The notes beneath the pieces are model-generated. The model saw only the letters and a program-made list of their open reading frames with translations, ran no database searches and was not told the origin of the DNA. Of a stretch of 64,000 nucleotides of DNA, positions 50,188 to 60,981 are shown one piece after another. The position numbers were made by a program, and so were the translations under genes. Source of the stretch: Mesorhizobium sp. WSM3859 (GTDB taxonomy: Bacteria; Pseudomonadota; Alphaproteobacteria; Rhizobiales; Rhizobiaceae); the NCBI RefSeq assembly GCF_002295065.1, contig NZ_NSGG01000011.1, positions 124,001 to 188,000 of the forward strand, read 5' to 3'. Numbering within the stretch: position 1 is the first letter of the stretch; each line of letters begins with the position of its first letter.

Positions 50188-51276
50188 ATGGCTGATACAG
50201 GCAACAAGAGGGCGCCGCTGCGAACCCGTCGGCCGCCGGTCGGGGCGTCGCCCGGCACGCTGATCGCCGATCCGGCGGCACGGCGCAGCGAGCTTCGGCT
50301 GACATTGATCTCGCCTCAGAAATACGAGACCATCGACAATGCCTCGATCGATGACCTCAACACCCATTGCCAGAAATGGCCTATCGTCTGGCTGGACTGC
50401 ACAGGGCTTGCCAACATTCCGCTGATCGAGGAGATCGGCCGTATCTTCAATCTACACCCGCTGGCGCTGGAGGACGTTGTCAACACCGGCCAGCGGCCGA
50501 AGGTGGATTTCTTCGAGGACCATGCCTTCGTCGTCATGCGCATGATCGACGATGTCACCTCGCATCGCTACGAGCAGATCGCGCTGTTCTTCGGCCGGAA
50601 TTTCGTCGTCACTTTCCAGGAACGCGAAGGCGATCCGTTCGATCCGGTGCGCAAGCGCATCGCGGCCGCGATGCCGAACCGGCTGCGCTCGCGCGGCGCC
50701 GACTATCTTGCCTATGCGCTGATCGATGCCATCGTCGACAGCTATTTCCCGCCGATCGAGGCGGCGAGTGAGCTGGTCGACGGCATCGAGGACGAGATGC
50801 TGAACAAGCCGCACAAGCATCAGATGCGGCAGTTGCATGAACTCAGGCGCGACGCCAACGTGCTCAAGGGCGTGCTGTGGCCGATGCGCGATGCGCTGGC
50901 GACGCTGATCCGCAACGACGTGCCCTTCGTGAAGGCCGAAACCAAGATCTTCTTCAACGACACGCTCGACCATTCGCTGCGGCTGATCGAACTGGTCGAG
51001 AACCAGCGCGACATGCTCACCGGCCTGATCGAGATGCATCTCTCGCTGTCCCAGGCCCGCACCAACGACGTCATTTCCTATCTGACGATCGTCTCGGTGA
51101 TCTTCATGCCGCTGACCTTCCTGGTCGGCGTCTGGGGCATGAATTTCGATCCGGAAAGCTCGCCCTGGAACATGCCCGAGCTGAAGGCCTACTACGGTTA
51201 CCCCGCGTCGCTCGTGTTCATGGTGATCATTGCGATCGGTCTGATCGCGTTCTTCAAATGGAAGAAGTGGCTGTAG
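50188..51276 (+). CDS. corA: Magnesium/cobalt channel CorA
   Basis: CorA is a pentameric Mg2+ channel in the inner membrane. The 362-aa protein has the cytosolic funnel domain and long stalk helix, then two C-terminal transmembrane segments with the selectivity motif GMN at 317-319, and a lysine-rich end KWKKWL. Length is typical. No operon partner is close; rpsO begins 191 bp later. Confidence 0.95.
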   Translation: MADTGNKRAPLRTRRPPVGASPGTLIADPAARRSELRLTLISPQKYETIDNASIDDLNTHCQKWPIVWLDCTGLANIPLIEEIGRIFNLHPLALEDVVNTGQRPKVDFFEDHAFVVMRMIDDVTSHRYEQIALFFGRNFVVTFQEREGDPFDPVRKRIAAAMPNRLRSRGADYLAYALIDAIVDSYFPPIEAASELVDGIEDEMLNKPHKHQMRQLHELRRDANVLKGVLWPMRDALATLIRNDVPFVKAETKIFFNDTLDHSLRLIELVENQRDMLTGLIEMHLSLSQARTNDVISYLTIVSVIFMPLTFLVGVWGMNFDPESSPWNMPELKAYYGYPASLVFMVIIAIGLIAFFKWKKWL

Positions 51277-51467
51277 CCTTTGCAATCTCCTGTTTTCGCA
51301 ACCGGAACCTGCGACAAGCCGGCTTGACAATTGGGCTGGTGTTTTTTCCGGAATTGCACTATATGCGCCGCAGCTTCGCGCCCTGACGCGTCGCTTGCAC
51401 TGGCCCCTGCTGGACGACATCCCGGCTGTGGGCGTCCCGTTTCCTCCAACAGATAAGGAAAAGCACG

Positions 51468-51737
51468 ATGTCGATCACTGCCGATCGCAAGAAGGAATTG
51501 ATGACCGAATACGCAACCGCAAAGGGCGATACCGGGTCTCCGGAAGTCCAGGTTGCCATCCTTTCCGAGCGCATCAAGAACCTGACCGAGCACTTCAAGG
51601 ACCACAAGAAGGATAACCATTCCCGTCGTGGCCTGCTTGCTCTGGTTTCCCAGCGCCGCAGCCTGCTTGATTATCTCAAGCGCAAGGATGACGCGCGCTA
51701 TCAGACGCTGATCGACAAGCTCGGTCTCCGTCGCTGA
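51468..51737 (+). CDS. rpsO: 30S ribosomal protein S15
   Basis: The 89-aa protein has the fixed S15 length and motifs: TGSPEVQVAILSERIKNLTEHFK, HKKDNHSRRGLLALVSQRRSLLDYLK and the ending LRR. It binds the central domain of 16S rRNA. A clear AAGGAAAA ribosome site precedes the ATG. It is followed by a strong hairpin and pnp, the standard rpsO-pnp arrangement. Confidence 0.98.
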   Translation: MSITADRKKELMTEYATAKGDTGSPEVQVAILSERIKNLTEHFKDHKKDNHSRRGLLALVSQRRSLLDYLKRKDDARYQTLIDKLGLRR

Positions 51738-51743
51738 CCAATT

Positions 51744-51776
51744 GACCGGCGGGCTCTCCAAGGGAGCCCGCCGGTC
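51744..51776 (+). terminator. Strong hairpin between rpsO and pnp
   Basis: GACCGGCGGGCTC (51744-51756) pairs perfectly with its complement at 51764-51776 over a 7-nt loop, starting 6 bp past the rpsO stop. There is no T-run, so it is either a partial terminator or a processing hairpin such as the RNase III site known at E. coli pnp. Confidence 0.6.
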
Positions 51777-52103
51777 GCGCATTGGCGCATCGGATGGTCC
51801 GGTGTCTCGATGCTGGAGAAGGAAATTTCCCTCCGCGCGTGGCGCGTTCCGGAGACAGCGGTTTCCGGCGTCATGCGCAAGGCCGGCCGACCAATCGGCC
51901 AATCGGGTTCCGGACTTGCAGAGGGCTATCCGGAACCGCCCATGGACGGTCATGGGGCAGGATTGCAGGATGCTCGCTCGGCCTTGAGCCGGATCTGTCG
52001 AGCTTCCCGTTGTCTTGCCCGTGGCTGCCCGAAGGAAGCCAGGAAAGGGAGAACCCGCGACCGTCGAGACGGTGCGGCCCTTTCCGCATATGAAGGACAA
52101 GAT
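51777..52103 (+). other. pnp leader region, 327 bp
   Basis: No gene is evident. Two further hairpins occur: GGCCGA-CCAA-TCGGCC (51885-51900) and ACCGTC-GA-GACGGT (52059-52072). An open frame continuous with pnp starts at 51810 but its composition and sequence look non-coding. Such structured leaders are where PNPase feedback acts in enterobacteria; the same here is inference. Confidence 0.5.
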
Positions 52104-54254
<2,151 letters not shown>

Positions 54255-54277
54255 TCGGTCTGGCTGGATAGTTTAAG

Positions 54278-54311
54278 ACGGGCGCGCCGCGAGGTCGCGC
54301 CCGTTTTGTTT
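54278..54311 (+). terminator. Rho-independent terminator after pnp
   Basis: ACGGGCGCG (54278-54286) pairs perfectly with CGCGCCCGT (54296-54304) over a 9-nt loop, followed by TTTTGTTT. It lies 24 bp past the pnp stop and 14 bp before the next ATG. Confidence 0.85.
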
Positions 54312-54324
54312 CACGAGCAGATGA

Positions 54325-55332
54325 ATGACCGCGGAGCCATTGAAGACGCTGTTCTACCCTTTCGAGGCCGAGGCGCTGCCTCTGCCGCGAAAGGATGCCC
54401 GCGTCCTGTTTCTGGGCGCCGAACCCGGCTTCCGCTTGCCTGAAGGCTTCGATGCGGCGCTGCACCTCGTGCAAGGCTTCCGACCGCATTTCCGCGCCTT
54501 GCAGGCCTCAGGCCATGATGTGATGCCGCGCGCGGAAGGCGAGGGCTATGACATGGCTCTCGTGCTCGCCGGGCGGCATCGCGGGCAAAATGAGTTGCGC
54601 ATCGCCGAGGCCATCGAGCGCGTCGCGCCGGGCGCGCTGATCGCGGTTGCGGGCGGCAAGGACGACGGCACCGATAGCCTGCGCAAGCGGATCAACGCGC
54701 TGGCGCCGCTCGACGGCCATCTTCCGAAACATCACGGCGTGGCCTTCTGGTTCCGTCGGACCGGCCCGGAGATGGCCGCAAGGCTGCGCGCCGGCAACCC
54801 CGACCTGGTCGTCGAAGGCGGCTTCAAGACCACGCCTGGCATGTTCTCTTTTGACCGAGTCGACGCCGGTTCAAAACTGCTCGCCGCGAACCTGCCCGAC
54901 GATCTCAGAGGCAATGTCGCCGATTTCTGTGCCGGCTGGGGTTACCTGGCGATGGAAGTCCTGCAGCGCTCGCACGGTCTCACCGCGCTCGATCTCCATG
55001 AAGCGGATTTCGATGCCCTGGAAGCGGCCAGGCTGAATGTCCATGGCGCCATCGAGCCCCGCCTTTTCTGGATCGATCTTCTCACCGAGGCGGTCGAACG
55101 GCGCTACGACGCGATCGTCATGAACCCGCCGTTCCACAGCGGCCGCGCGGCAGAGCCCGGCATCGGCGCCGGCATCATCCGCGCGGCGTCGAAGGCGCTG
55201 AAGCCGGGCGGCCGCCTGTTCATGGTCGCCAACCGCCAGCTTCCTTATGAACAGGTGCTGTCCGCGGCCTTTGCCAGCCATGCCGAGATCGCCCGCGACG
55301 GCATGTTCAAGGTGTTTTCGGCGCGGCGCTGA
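54325..55332 (+). CDS. RsmC/RlmG-type class I methyltransferase
   Basis: The 335-aa protein has two tandem methylase-like domains, as in RsmC: the N-terminal half is degenerate (VLVLAGRHRGQNELRIAEAI), and the C-terminal half (about 165-333) has VADFCAGWGYLAMEVL and the catalytic NPPFHSG. RsmC methylates G1207 of 16S rRNA; the exact target here is inferred. It starts just after the pnp terminator, so it should have its own promoter. Confidence 0.82.
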   Translation: MTAEPLKTLFYPFEAEALPLPRKDARVLFLGAEPGFRLPEGFDAALHLVQGFRPHFRALQASGHDVMPRAEGEGYDMALVLAGRHRGQNELRIAEAIERVAPGALIAVAGGKDDGTDSLRKRINALAPLDGHLPKHHGVAFWFRRTGPEMAARLRAGNPDLVVEGGFKTTPGMFSFDRVDAGSKLLAANLPDDLRGNVADFCAGWGYLAMEVLQRSHGLTALDLHEADFDALEAARLNVHGAIEPRLFWIDLLTEAVERRYDAIVMNPPFHSGRAAEPGIGAGIIRAASKALKPGGRLFMVANRQLPYEQVLSAAFASHAEIARDGMFKVFSARR

Positions 55333-55334
55333 AA

Positions 55335-55402
55335 GCAATTCCAGGAAAAGTGTGCTGCGGTTAGGCTCGGCGGCTTCGCCGTAGCCTTCCGTTCGGAATT
55401 GC
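55335..55402. repeat. AATTCC element carrying an inserted hairpin
   Basis: GCAATTCCAGGAAAAGTGTG (from 55335) and TTCCGTTCGGAATTGC (to 55402) are the usual arms. The normal short centre (AGCGGTTT) is replaced by about 30 bp containing GGCT-GGCG and CGCC-AGCC as inverted pairs. It lies between the convergent RsmC-like and GGDEF/EAL genes. Confidence 0.75.
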
Positions 55403-55418
55403 GCCGGGAGAAAGCGCT

Positions 55419-56972
55419 CTACTGCAGGCTGACGATGCGGGCGGGCTCGCGCGCGTCGAAAGCGGATCGCGCTTCGCCGAGCTCGACCGTGAGCGGCGCC
55501 GGCCGGCCGAACAGATAGCCCTGGACCACCTCACAGCCCGCGGCCCTGAGCAGCGTGGCCTGGTTCTCGGTCTCCACGCCTTCGGCGATGATGCCGACAC
55601 CCAGCGCCCGCGATAGACCGACAATGGTCGAGACGATCGCGCCGGAACTGGAGTCGGTGTCGATGCGGCTGACGAAGGAACGGTCGATCTTCAGCTTGCC
55701 GAAGGAGAAGTCGATCAGGTAGCTCAAATTGGAATAGCCGGTGCCGAAATCGTCGACGGCCACCGAAATCCCCATCTCGGCAAGCTGCTTCAGGATCGTG
55801 GCGGCGCGGTCGCGATCCTGCATCATCGCCGTCTCGGTGACCTCGAGCTCCAGCCGCGACGGCTTGATGCCGGTCGATTCCATCACCTCGCGCACGATGC
55901 CGACGAAATCCCTGGTCATGAACTGGACCGGCGAGATGTTGACGGCGACGAAGCAGTCCTGCGGCAGATGCTTGGCATCGCTGCAGGCCTTGCGCAGCAC
56001 CCATTCGCCGATCGGGTTGATCATGCCGGTTTCCTCGGCGATCGGAATGAACTCCATCGGCGGGATCATGCCACGTTCCGGGTGCTTCCAGCGGATAAGC
56101 GCCTCGTAGCCGACGACACGACCACTCGGCAGATTGAGCTGCGGCTGGTAGTGGAGGCTGAAGTCGCCGCGGTCGAAAGCGGTCTTCAGCTCCGACTCGA
56201 TCCATTGCCGATAGTCGGCCACGCGGCCCATGTCGGCGTGGAAGACAGACCAGTTGCCGACGCCGCTGGCCCGCGCATTCTGCAGCGCCAGATTCGAGCG
56301 GCGCAGGACCTGGACCGGGTCGACGCCGTCCTTCGGCATCGCCACGATGCCGACGGACAGGCTGACCGACTGCAGGTGGCTCTGCAACTGATAGGGTTCC
56401 ATCATTTCGTTGATGAGCTTCTCGATGAGCCGCTCGATCGAACCACTGATGTCGCGGTCCGGCAGCAGCACTCCGAACTCGCCGGCGCCGATCCGCCCGA
56501 TCACCGCATCTTTCGGCATGCTCTCCTTCAGCCTGCTGGTGAAGGCGCGGACAAGGTCGTCGCCATGGCTGTAGCCGATGGCGTCGTTGATCTGCTTGAA
56601 GCGGTCGATGTCGATGTCGATCAGGAACACCGGCTCGCCGGTTCGGATCGTCTCCGAGGCGGCATCGGCTATCTTGCCGACCATGGCCTGGCGCGACAGA
56701 AGTCCCGTCAGCTTGTCGAAATGGGTTTCCTTGACGACATAGGCCACCGATTCATCGACGCCGGCGAAGAACGACATCGCCGCGCCACCGGCGGCAAGCG
56801 CGCACAGCGCGGCAATGGCGCCGATCATCGTCTCGGCCGGCATGCCGGCCATGCCGTCGCCGAAGCCGAACCGCAGCCCCCATAATCCGAGGATGAAACT
56901 GCCCATGCCGGAGCTGGCGATGGTGATCAGCCGGAACAGCGGTGTTCGCTTCGGGTTACTGACTGCAGACAT
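55419..56972 (-). CDS. GGDEF/EAL protein, probably a c-di-GMP phosphodiesterase
   Basis: The 517-aa membrane protein has two helices (about 15-35 and 48-70), a GGDEF domain (about 85-245) whose signature reads GAGEF at 162-166, and an EAL domain (about 258-500). The latter keeps Glu290 of EAL, Asn345, EVTET, DDFGTG (Asp407-408), KIDRSF and the catalytic Glu464 of EGVET. So cyclase activity is unlikely and hydrolysis of c-di-GMP is likely, with the GGDEF part possibly regulatory. It lies downstream of fabI on the same strand; the link is not obvious. Confidence 0.92.
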   Translation of the reverse strand: MSAVSNPKRTPLFRLITIASSGMGSFILGLWGLRFGFGDGMAGMPAETMIGAIAALCALAAGGAAMSFFAGVDESVAYVVKETHFDKLTGLLSRQAMVGKIADAASETIRTGEPVFLIDIDIDRFKQINDAIGYSHGDDLVRAFTSRLKESMPKDAVIGRIGAGEFGVLLPDRDISGSIERLIEKLINEMMEPYQLQSHLQSVSLSVGIVAMPKDGVDPVQVLRRSNLALQNARASGVGNWSVFHADMGRVADYRQWIESELKTAFDRGDFSLHYQPQLNLPSGRVVGYEALIRWKHPERGMIPPMEFIPIAEETGMINPIGEWVLRKACSDAKHLPQDCFVAVNISPVQFMTRDFVGIVREVMESTGIKPSRLELEVTETAMMQDRDRAATILKQLAEMGISVAVDDFGTGYSNLSYLIDFSFGKLKIDRSFVSRIDTDSSSGAIVSTIVGLSRALGVGIIAEGVETENQATLLRAAGCEVVQGYLFGRPAPLTVELGEARSAFDAREPARIVSLQ

Positions 56973-57074
56973 GCAAGGTCCCTGGATTAAGGGGCCTTAT
57001 AGCGGAAATCTCCTTAAAATGAGTTTCCGCCGATGCATCCAATTTTACTGGAAAATACTCTTTGCCTTAGCGAA

Positions 57075-57887
57075 CTATTCGCGACCACCGTCGTTCTGCT
57101 TCAGCTCCTCCAGCGACGGCATCGAAACGATGTGATAACCGGAATCCACATAATGGATCTCGCCGGTAACACCCGACGAAAGATCGGAGAGCAGGTAAAG
57201 CGCCGCGCCGCCGACTTCGTCGAGGGTCACGGTGCGCCGCAGAGGCGAATTGCGCTGCTGATAGGAGAACATATGGCGGGCGTCGGAAACGCCCGAGCCG
57301 GCCAGCGTGCGCACCGGTCCGGCCGAGATGCCGTTCACCCTGATGCCGCGCGGCCCGTAGTCATTGGCAAGATAGCGCACGCTGGCCTCGAGCCCGGCCT
57401 TGGCGACGCCCATGACATTGTAGTTCGGCATCACCCGCACCGACCCTGCATAGGTGAGCGTGATCATCGAGCCGCCATTGCCCATCAGCGCGGCGGCATT
57501 GCGGGCGACCTCGGTGAAGGAATAGCAGGAGATCACCATGGTGCGCACGAAATTGTCGCGGCTGGTGTCCGCATAGAGGCCCTTGAGCTCGTTCTTGTCG
57601 GAAAAGCCGATGGCGTGCACCACGAAGTCCAGCCCGCCCCAGGCCTTGCCGAGGGTCTCGAAAGTCGCGGTGACCGAGGCGCTGTCCTCGACATCGCATG
57701 GCACGACGAGCGAAGCGCCGAGCTTCTCGGCCAGCGGCTTGACCCGCCGCCCGAAGGCATCGCCCTGGTAGGTGAAGGCAAGCTCCGCCCCGTGCTCGGA
57801 CAATTTCTTGGCGATGCCCCAGGCGATCGAGTGATCGTTGGCGACCCCCATGACAAGCCCGCGCTTGCCCTTCATCAACCCTTCCAT
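57075..57887 (-). CDS. fabI: Enoyl-ACP reductase (NADH), FabI type
   Basis: FabI performs the last reduction of fatty acid elongation. The 270-aa SDR protein has GVANDHSIAWGIAKKL (nucleotide site), Tyr146, Tyr156 and Lys163 at the same positions as E. coli FabI, and GPVRTLAGSGV. It is the third gene of fabA-fabB-fabI, 13 bp after fabB. The upstream partner irr is divergent. Confidence 0.95.
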   Translation of the reverse strand: MEGLMKGKRGLVMGVANDHSIAWGIAKKLSEHGAELAFTYQGDAFGRRVKPLAEKLGASLVVPCDVEDSASVTATFETLGKAWGGLDFVVHAIGFSDKNELKGLYADTSRDNFVRTMVISCYSFTEVARNAAALMGNGGSMITLTYAGSVRVMPNYNVMGVAKAGLEASVRYLANDYGPRGIRVNGISAGPVRTLAGSGVSDARHMFSYQQRNSPLRRTVTLDEVGGAALYLLSDLSSGVTGEIHYVDSGYHIVSMPSLEELKQNDGGRE

Positions 57888-57900
57888 GTGCGGCAGATCC

Positions 57901-59121
57901 TTATGCGGAATAGCGCTGGAAAATCAGCGTTGCGTTGGTGCCACCGAAACCGAAGGAATTGGACAAAACGGTGTCGATCTTGGCGTTGTCGATGCGCTTG
58001 CGCACGATCGGCATGCCCTCGAATTCCGGATCGAGTTCGTCGATATGGGCGCTCTCGCCGATGAAGCCGCCCTGCATCATCAGGATAGAATAGATCGACT
58101 CCTGCACGCCGGCCGCGCCCAGCGAGTGGCCGGTGAGCGACTTGGTCGAGGTGATGTAGGGCATCTTGTCGCCGAACACCTCGCGGATGGCGCCCATTTC
58201 CTTGGAATCGCCGACCGGCGTCGAGGTGCCGTGGGTGTTGATGTAGTCGACCGGGGTCGAGACGGTGGTAAGCGCCTGCCGCATGCAGCGGATGGCGCCT
58301 TCTCCCGAAGGCGCGACCATGTCATAGCCGTCGGAGGTCGCGCCGTAGCCAACGATTTCGGCATAGATCTTGGCGCCGCGCGCCTTGGCGTGCTCCAGTT
58401 CTTCCAGCACCAGCACGCCGGCGCCGCCGGCGATGACGAAACCGTCGCGGTTGACGTCATAGGCGCGCGAAGCGGCCGATGCCTTGTCGTTAAACTTCGA
58501 CGACATGGCGCCCATGGCGTCGAACAGGTCCGACATCGTCCAGTCCAGGTCTTCGTGTCCGCCGGCGAACATCACGTCCTGCTTGCCCCACTGGATCAGT
58601 TCGTAGGCATTGCCGATGCAATGCGCCGAGGTCGAGCAGGCCGATGAGATCGAATAGTTGACGCCGTGGATCTTGAACCATGTGGCCAGGGTGGCCGATG
58701 CCGTCGACGACATCGCCTTCGGCACGGCGAATGGACCGATGCGCTTGGGGCTGTTGTTCTTGATCGTGGTTTCGGCCGCTTCGACGATGGTCCGGGTCGA
58801 CGGGCCGCCGGACCCCATCACGATGCCCGTCCGCTCATTGGTGATATCGCTTTCGCTTAAGCCCGCATCGGCGATCGCCTGGTCCATGGCGACGTGGTTC
58901 CAAGCCGCGCCCTGGCTCAGGAAGCGCATGGCGCGGCGATCGATCATCGGGGTGGGATCGAGCGTCGGCGCGCCCCAGACCTGGCAGCGGAAGCCGTGCT
59001 CGGCGAAGGAATTGGAAAAGCTGATGCCGGATTTGGCATCGTAAAGCGAGCTCTGCACCTCGTTGGCATTGTTGCCGATCGACGACACAATGCCGAGCCC
59101 TGTCACTACGACCCGTCTCAT
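57901..59121 (-). CDS. fabB: 3-oxoacyl-ACP synthase I
   Basis: FabB elongates unsaturated acyl chains. The 406-aa thiolase-fold enzyme has Cys162 (SSACSTSAHC), the two His residues in NTHGTSTPVGD and KSLTGHSLGAAG, and the GFGGTN end. The ATG at 59121 (AAGGAG 7 nt upstream) is chosen over a TTG two codons earlier. Pairing with fabA is the classical anaerobic route to unsaturated fatty acids. Confidence 0.95.
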   Translation of the reverse strand: MRRVVVTGLGIVSSIGNNANEVQSSLYDAKSGISFSNSFAEHGFRCQVWGAPTLDPTPMIDRRAMRFLSQGAAWNHVAMDQAIADAGLSESDITNERTGIVMGSGGPSTRTIVEAAETTIKNNSPKRIGPFAVPKAMSSTASATLATWFKIHGVNYSISSACSTSAHCIGNAYELIQWGKQDVMFAGGHEDLDWTMSDLFDAMGAMSSKFNDKASAASRAYDVNRDGFVIAGGAGVLVLEELEHAKARGAKIYAEIVGYGATSDGYDMVAPSGEGAIRCMRQALTTVSTPVDYINTHGTSTPVGDSKEMGAIREVFGDKMPYITSTKSLTGHSLGAAGVQESIYSILMMQGGFIGESAHIDELDPEFEGMPIVRKRIDNAKIDTVLSNSFGFGGTNATLIFQRYSA

Positions 59122-59236
59122 TCGCAACTCCTTCCGGCGTATCCGGGCGGAAAACCTAGCCGGTTTTCACCTGTGATCATACGCAAATAAACTGACGTGG
59201 CGCCCATGGGTACGCGGACGCCGTGGCGAAAAACGG

Positions 59237-59752
59237 TCAGGCGGCCGACTGCTTGGACAAGCCGACCTTCAGATCCGTGGCGGCGTATATGGGTTCGCCA
59301 TCCGCCTTAAGCCAGCCGTCGGCGATGCCGAGCACCAGCCGGCCGCGCATCACGCGCTTGAAGTCGACGCCGTACTCGACCTTCTTCACCGACGGCGTCA
59401 CCATGCCCTTGAACTTCACCTCGCCGGTCGAGAGCGCCATGCCCTTGCCGGGTTCGCCCAGCCAGCCGAGATAGAAACCGGTCAACTGCCACATCGCGTC
59501 GAGGCCGAGGCAGCCCGGCATGATCGGATTGCCGATGAAGTGGCAGGCGAAGAACCACAGGTCCGGCTTGATGTCGAATTCGGCGCGGATGAAGCCCTTG
59601 TCGAAAGCGCCGCCGGTCTCGCTGATCTCGGTGATGCGGTCGAACATCAGCATAGGTGGGTAGGGCAGCTGGGCGTTGCCTGGCCCGAACAGGTCGCCGC
59701 GGGCGCAGGTGAGCAGTTCCTCGTAATCGTAGCTGGACTTTTGATCCGCCAT
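59237..59752 (-). CDS. fabA: 3-hydroxydecanoyl-ACP dehydratase/isomerase
   Basis: FabA dehydrates 3-hydroxydecanoyl-ACP and isomerises the product, the branch point to unsaturated fatty acids. The 171-aa hot-dog protein has the catalytic His71 and Asp85 in FFACHFIGNPIMPGCLGLDAMWQL. The ATG at 59752 gives the usual MADQKSSY start; in-frame codons upstream lie in the promoter region. First gene of fabA-fabB-fabI. Confidence 0.96.
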   Translation of the reverse strand: MADQKSSYDYEELLTCARGDLFGPGNAQLPYPPMLMFDRITEISETGGAFDKGFIRAEFDIKPDLWFFACHFIGNPIMPGCLGLDAMWQLTGFYLGWLGEPGKGMALSTGEVKFKGMVTPSVKKVEYGVDFKRVMRGRLVLGIADGWLKADGEPIYAATDLKVGLSKQSAA

Positions 59753-59883
59753 CAAATTTCCGTCCCCGTGTTCTTCGCGGGCGGCAGGGCGCCCTTGTCG
59801 TTGGTTTCCTAACACACTCTGTTTGCGGCCGGAAACCGGCGTTTGCGCTTACCCCGTGCGCCTGCCCGGGTCAATGCGCGCTA

Positions 59884-59912
59884 TTGATCGCATTCAGACT
59901 ACAGAATATATG
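59884..59912 (+). promoter_or_regulatory. Promoter of irr
   Basis: TTGATC (59884-59889), 17-bp spacer, TATATG (59907-59912); transcription would start near 59919, about 80 bp before the irr ATG. The overlap of the -10 with an in-frame ATG at 59910 argues against that ATG as the start. Confidence 0.5.
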
Positions 59913-59999
59913 TCGGCTGATGTCCGGTTTTGGCTTTCGACGTCTTTTTGCCACTCTGGACCTGTTGGTGGGCTGGGCAACAAGCTTCGAAGCGAAGAG

Positions 60000-60431
60000 A
60001 TGGATTCGGGCTACCGGAAGGAAAATGTCGCTGTGGACAAGCGGGTTCGCGAAGCCGGCCTGAGGCCGACGCGCCAGCGCATCGCGCTGGCCGATCTGCT
60101 TTTCGCCAAGGGCGACCGCCACCTTTCGGCCGAGGAACTGCATGAGGAGGCGATCGCCGCCGGTGTGCCGGTTTCGCTGGCGACGGTCTATAACGCGCTC
60201 CATCAGTTCACGGAGGCCGGCCTGTTGCGCATCCTGGCGGTCGAAGGCTCGAAAACCTATTTCGACACCAACACCTCCGACCATCATCACTTCTACGTCG
60301 AGGGCGAGAACCGGATTTTCGACATCGAAAGCGGACCGGTCACCATCTCCAACCTGCCGGCACCGCCGGAGGGCATGGAGATCGCCAATGTCGACATCGT
60401 CGTGAGGCTTCGCCCGAAGCGCGGCGACTGA
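60000..60431 (+). CDS. irr: Iron response regulator Irr (Fur family)
   Basis: Irr senses iron through heme status in Rhizobiales and binds ICE motifs, repressing storage and heme-rich functions in low iron. The 143-aa protein has a winged helix (LRPTRQRIALADLLF; SLATVYNALHQFTEAGLL) and the Irr-specific His cluster SDHHHFYVEGEN (His95-97). It contains no cysteine at all, so there is no Gly-Cys-Pro heme motif as in Bradyrhizobium. The ATG at 60000 is supported by family length and by the promoter position. A matching ICE palindrome lies at 24674-24696. Confidence 0.93.
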   Translation: MDSGYRKENVAVDKRVREAGLRPTRQRIALADLLFAKGDRHLSAEELHEEAIAAGVPVSLATVYNALHQFTEAGLLRILAVEGSKTYFDTNTSDHHHFYVEGENRIFDIESGPVTISNLPAPPEGMEIANVDIVVRLRPKRGD

Positions 60432-60435
60432 TCTC

Positions 60436-60822
60436 GTGGCGACGCGGCCCGTCGACCTGATCGTCCGGTTTGAGTGGGGCACCGTCGCCGCCTTGGCCGT
60501 CGTTTGCTACGCACTGGCCGGCTTTTCCTGGTGGCTGTTTGCGCTGCTTATCCTGGCGCCGGACCTGTCGATGCTGGGCTACCTCGCCGGGCCGCGCGTC
60601 GGCGCCGTTACCTACAACGCCTTGCATATCCTGATTGCCCCGCTCGTCCTTCTGCTCGCGGGCGCGTTGCTCGCCGGCCCGCTCACGACCGCCGTGGCGC
60701 TGATCTGGATAGCGCATATCGCGATCGACCGCGCCCTGGGTTATGGGCTGAAGCTGCCGACAGGCTTCCAGGATACGCATCTCGGCCGCATCGGCCGCGA
60801 CCGCAGCGGCGCGACCGACTGA
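60436..60822 (+). CDS. DUF4260 membrane protein
   Basis: The 128-aa protein has about four hydrophobic segments and the family's closing pattern DRALGYGLKLPTGFQDTHLG then IGR. GTG 60436 is 5 bp after the irr stop, so it may be co-transcribed with irr. Its function is unknown. Confidence 0.85.
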   Translation: MATRPVDLIVRFEWGTVAALAVVCYALAGFSWWLFALLILAPDLSMLGYLAGPRVGAVTYNALHILIAPLVLLLAGALLAGPLTTAVALIWIAHIAIDRALGYGLKLPTGFQDTHLGRIGRDRSGATD

Positions 60823-60826
60823 GGCG

Positions 60827-60975
60827 TATCGAGATTCAGGTCAGGCCGAGTCGAGAATGATGGTTTGCGAAAACCGGCCTTCGCCGGCCGTAGCCTGCAT
60901 CGGCGGAAACACTTATGAGGCTTCGGCCGGCGAAGGCGGGAAGCGCCGTAGGCCGGCCTCACCTGAATATCGACA
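60827..60975. repeat. Long imperfect inverted repeat after DUF4260 gene
   Basis: Outer arms (60827-60848 and 60954-60974) match at roughly 19 of 22 positions (ATTCAGGT and AGGCCG cores). Inner arms around 60876-60895 and 60923-60945 pair via CTTCGCCGGCC. The element fills the gap between two convergent genes, like the one at 2781-2950, but with different sequence. Confidence 0.7.
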
Positions 60976-60981
60976 CGGACC

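Noticed and set aside
50188..51276. CorA and CorC (36416) forming one system
   Set aside because: They lie 13 kb apart in different conserved operons; the old link between CorC and CorA function is not supported by this layout.
51810..52103. pnp starting 98 codons earlier
   Set aside because: The extension has no similarity to PNPase, runs through leader hairpins, and the internal ATG at 52104 has a good ribosome site and family-typical start.
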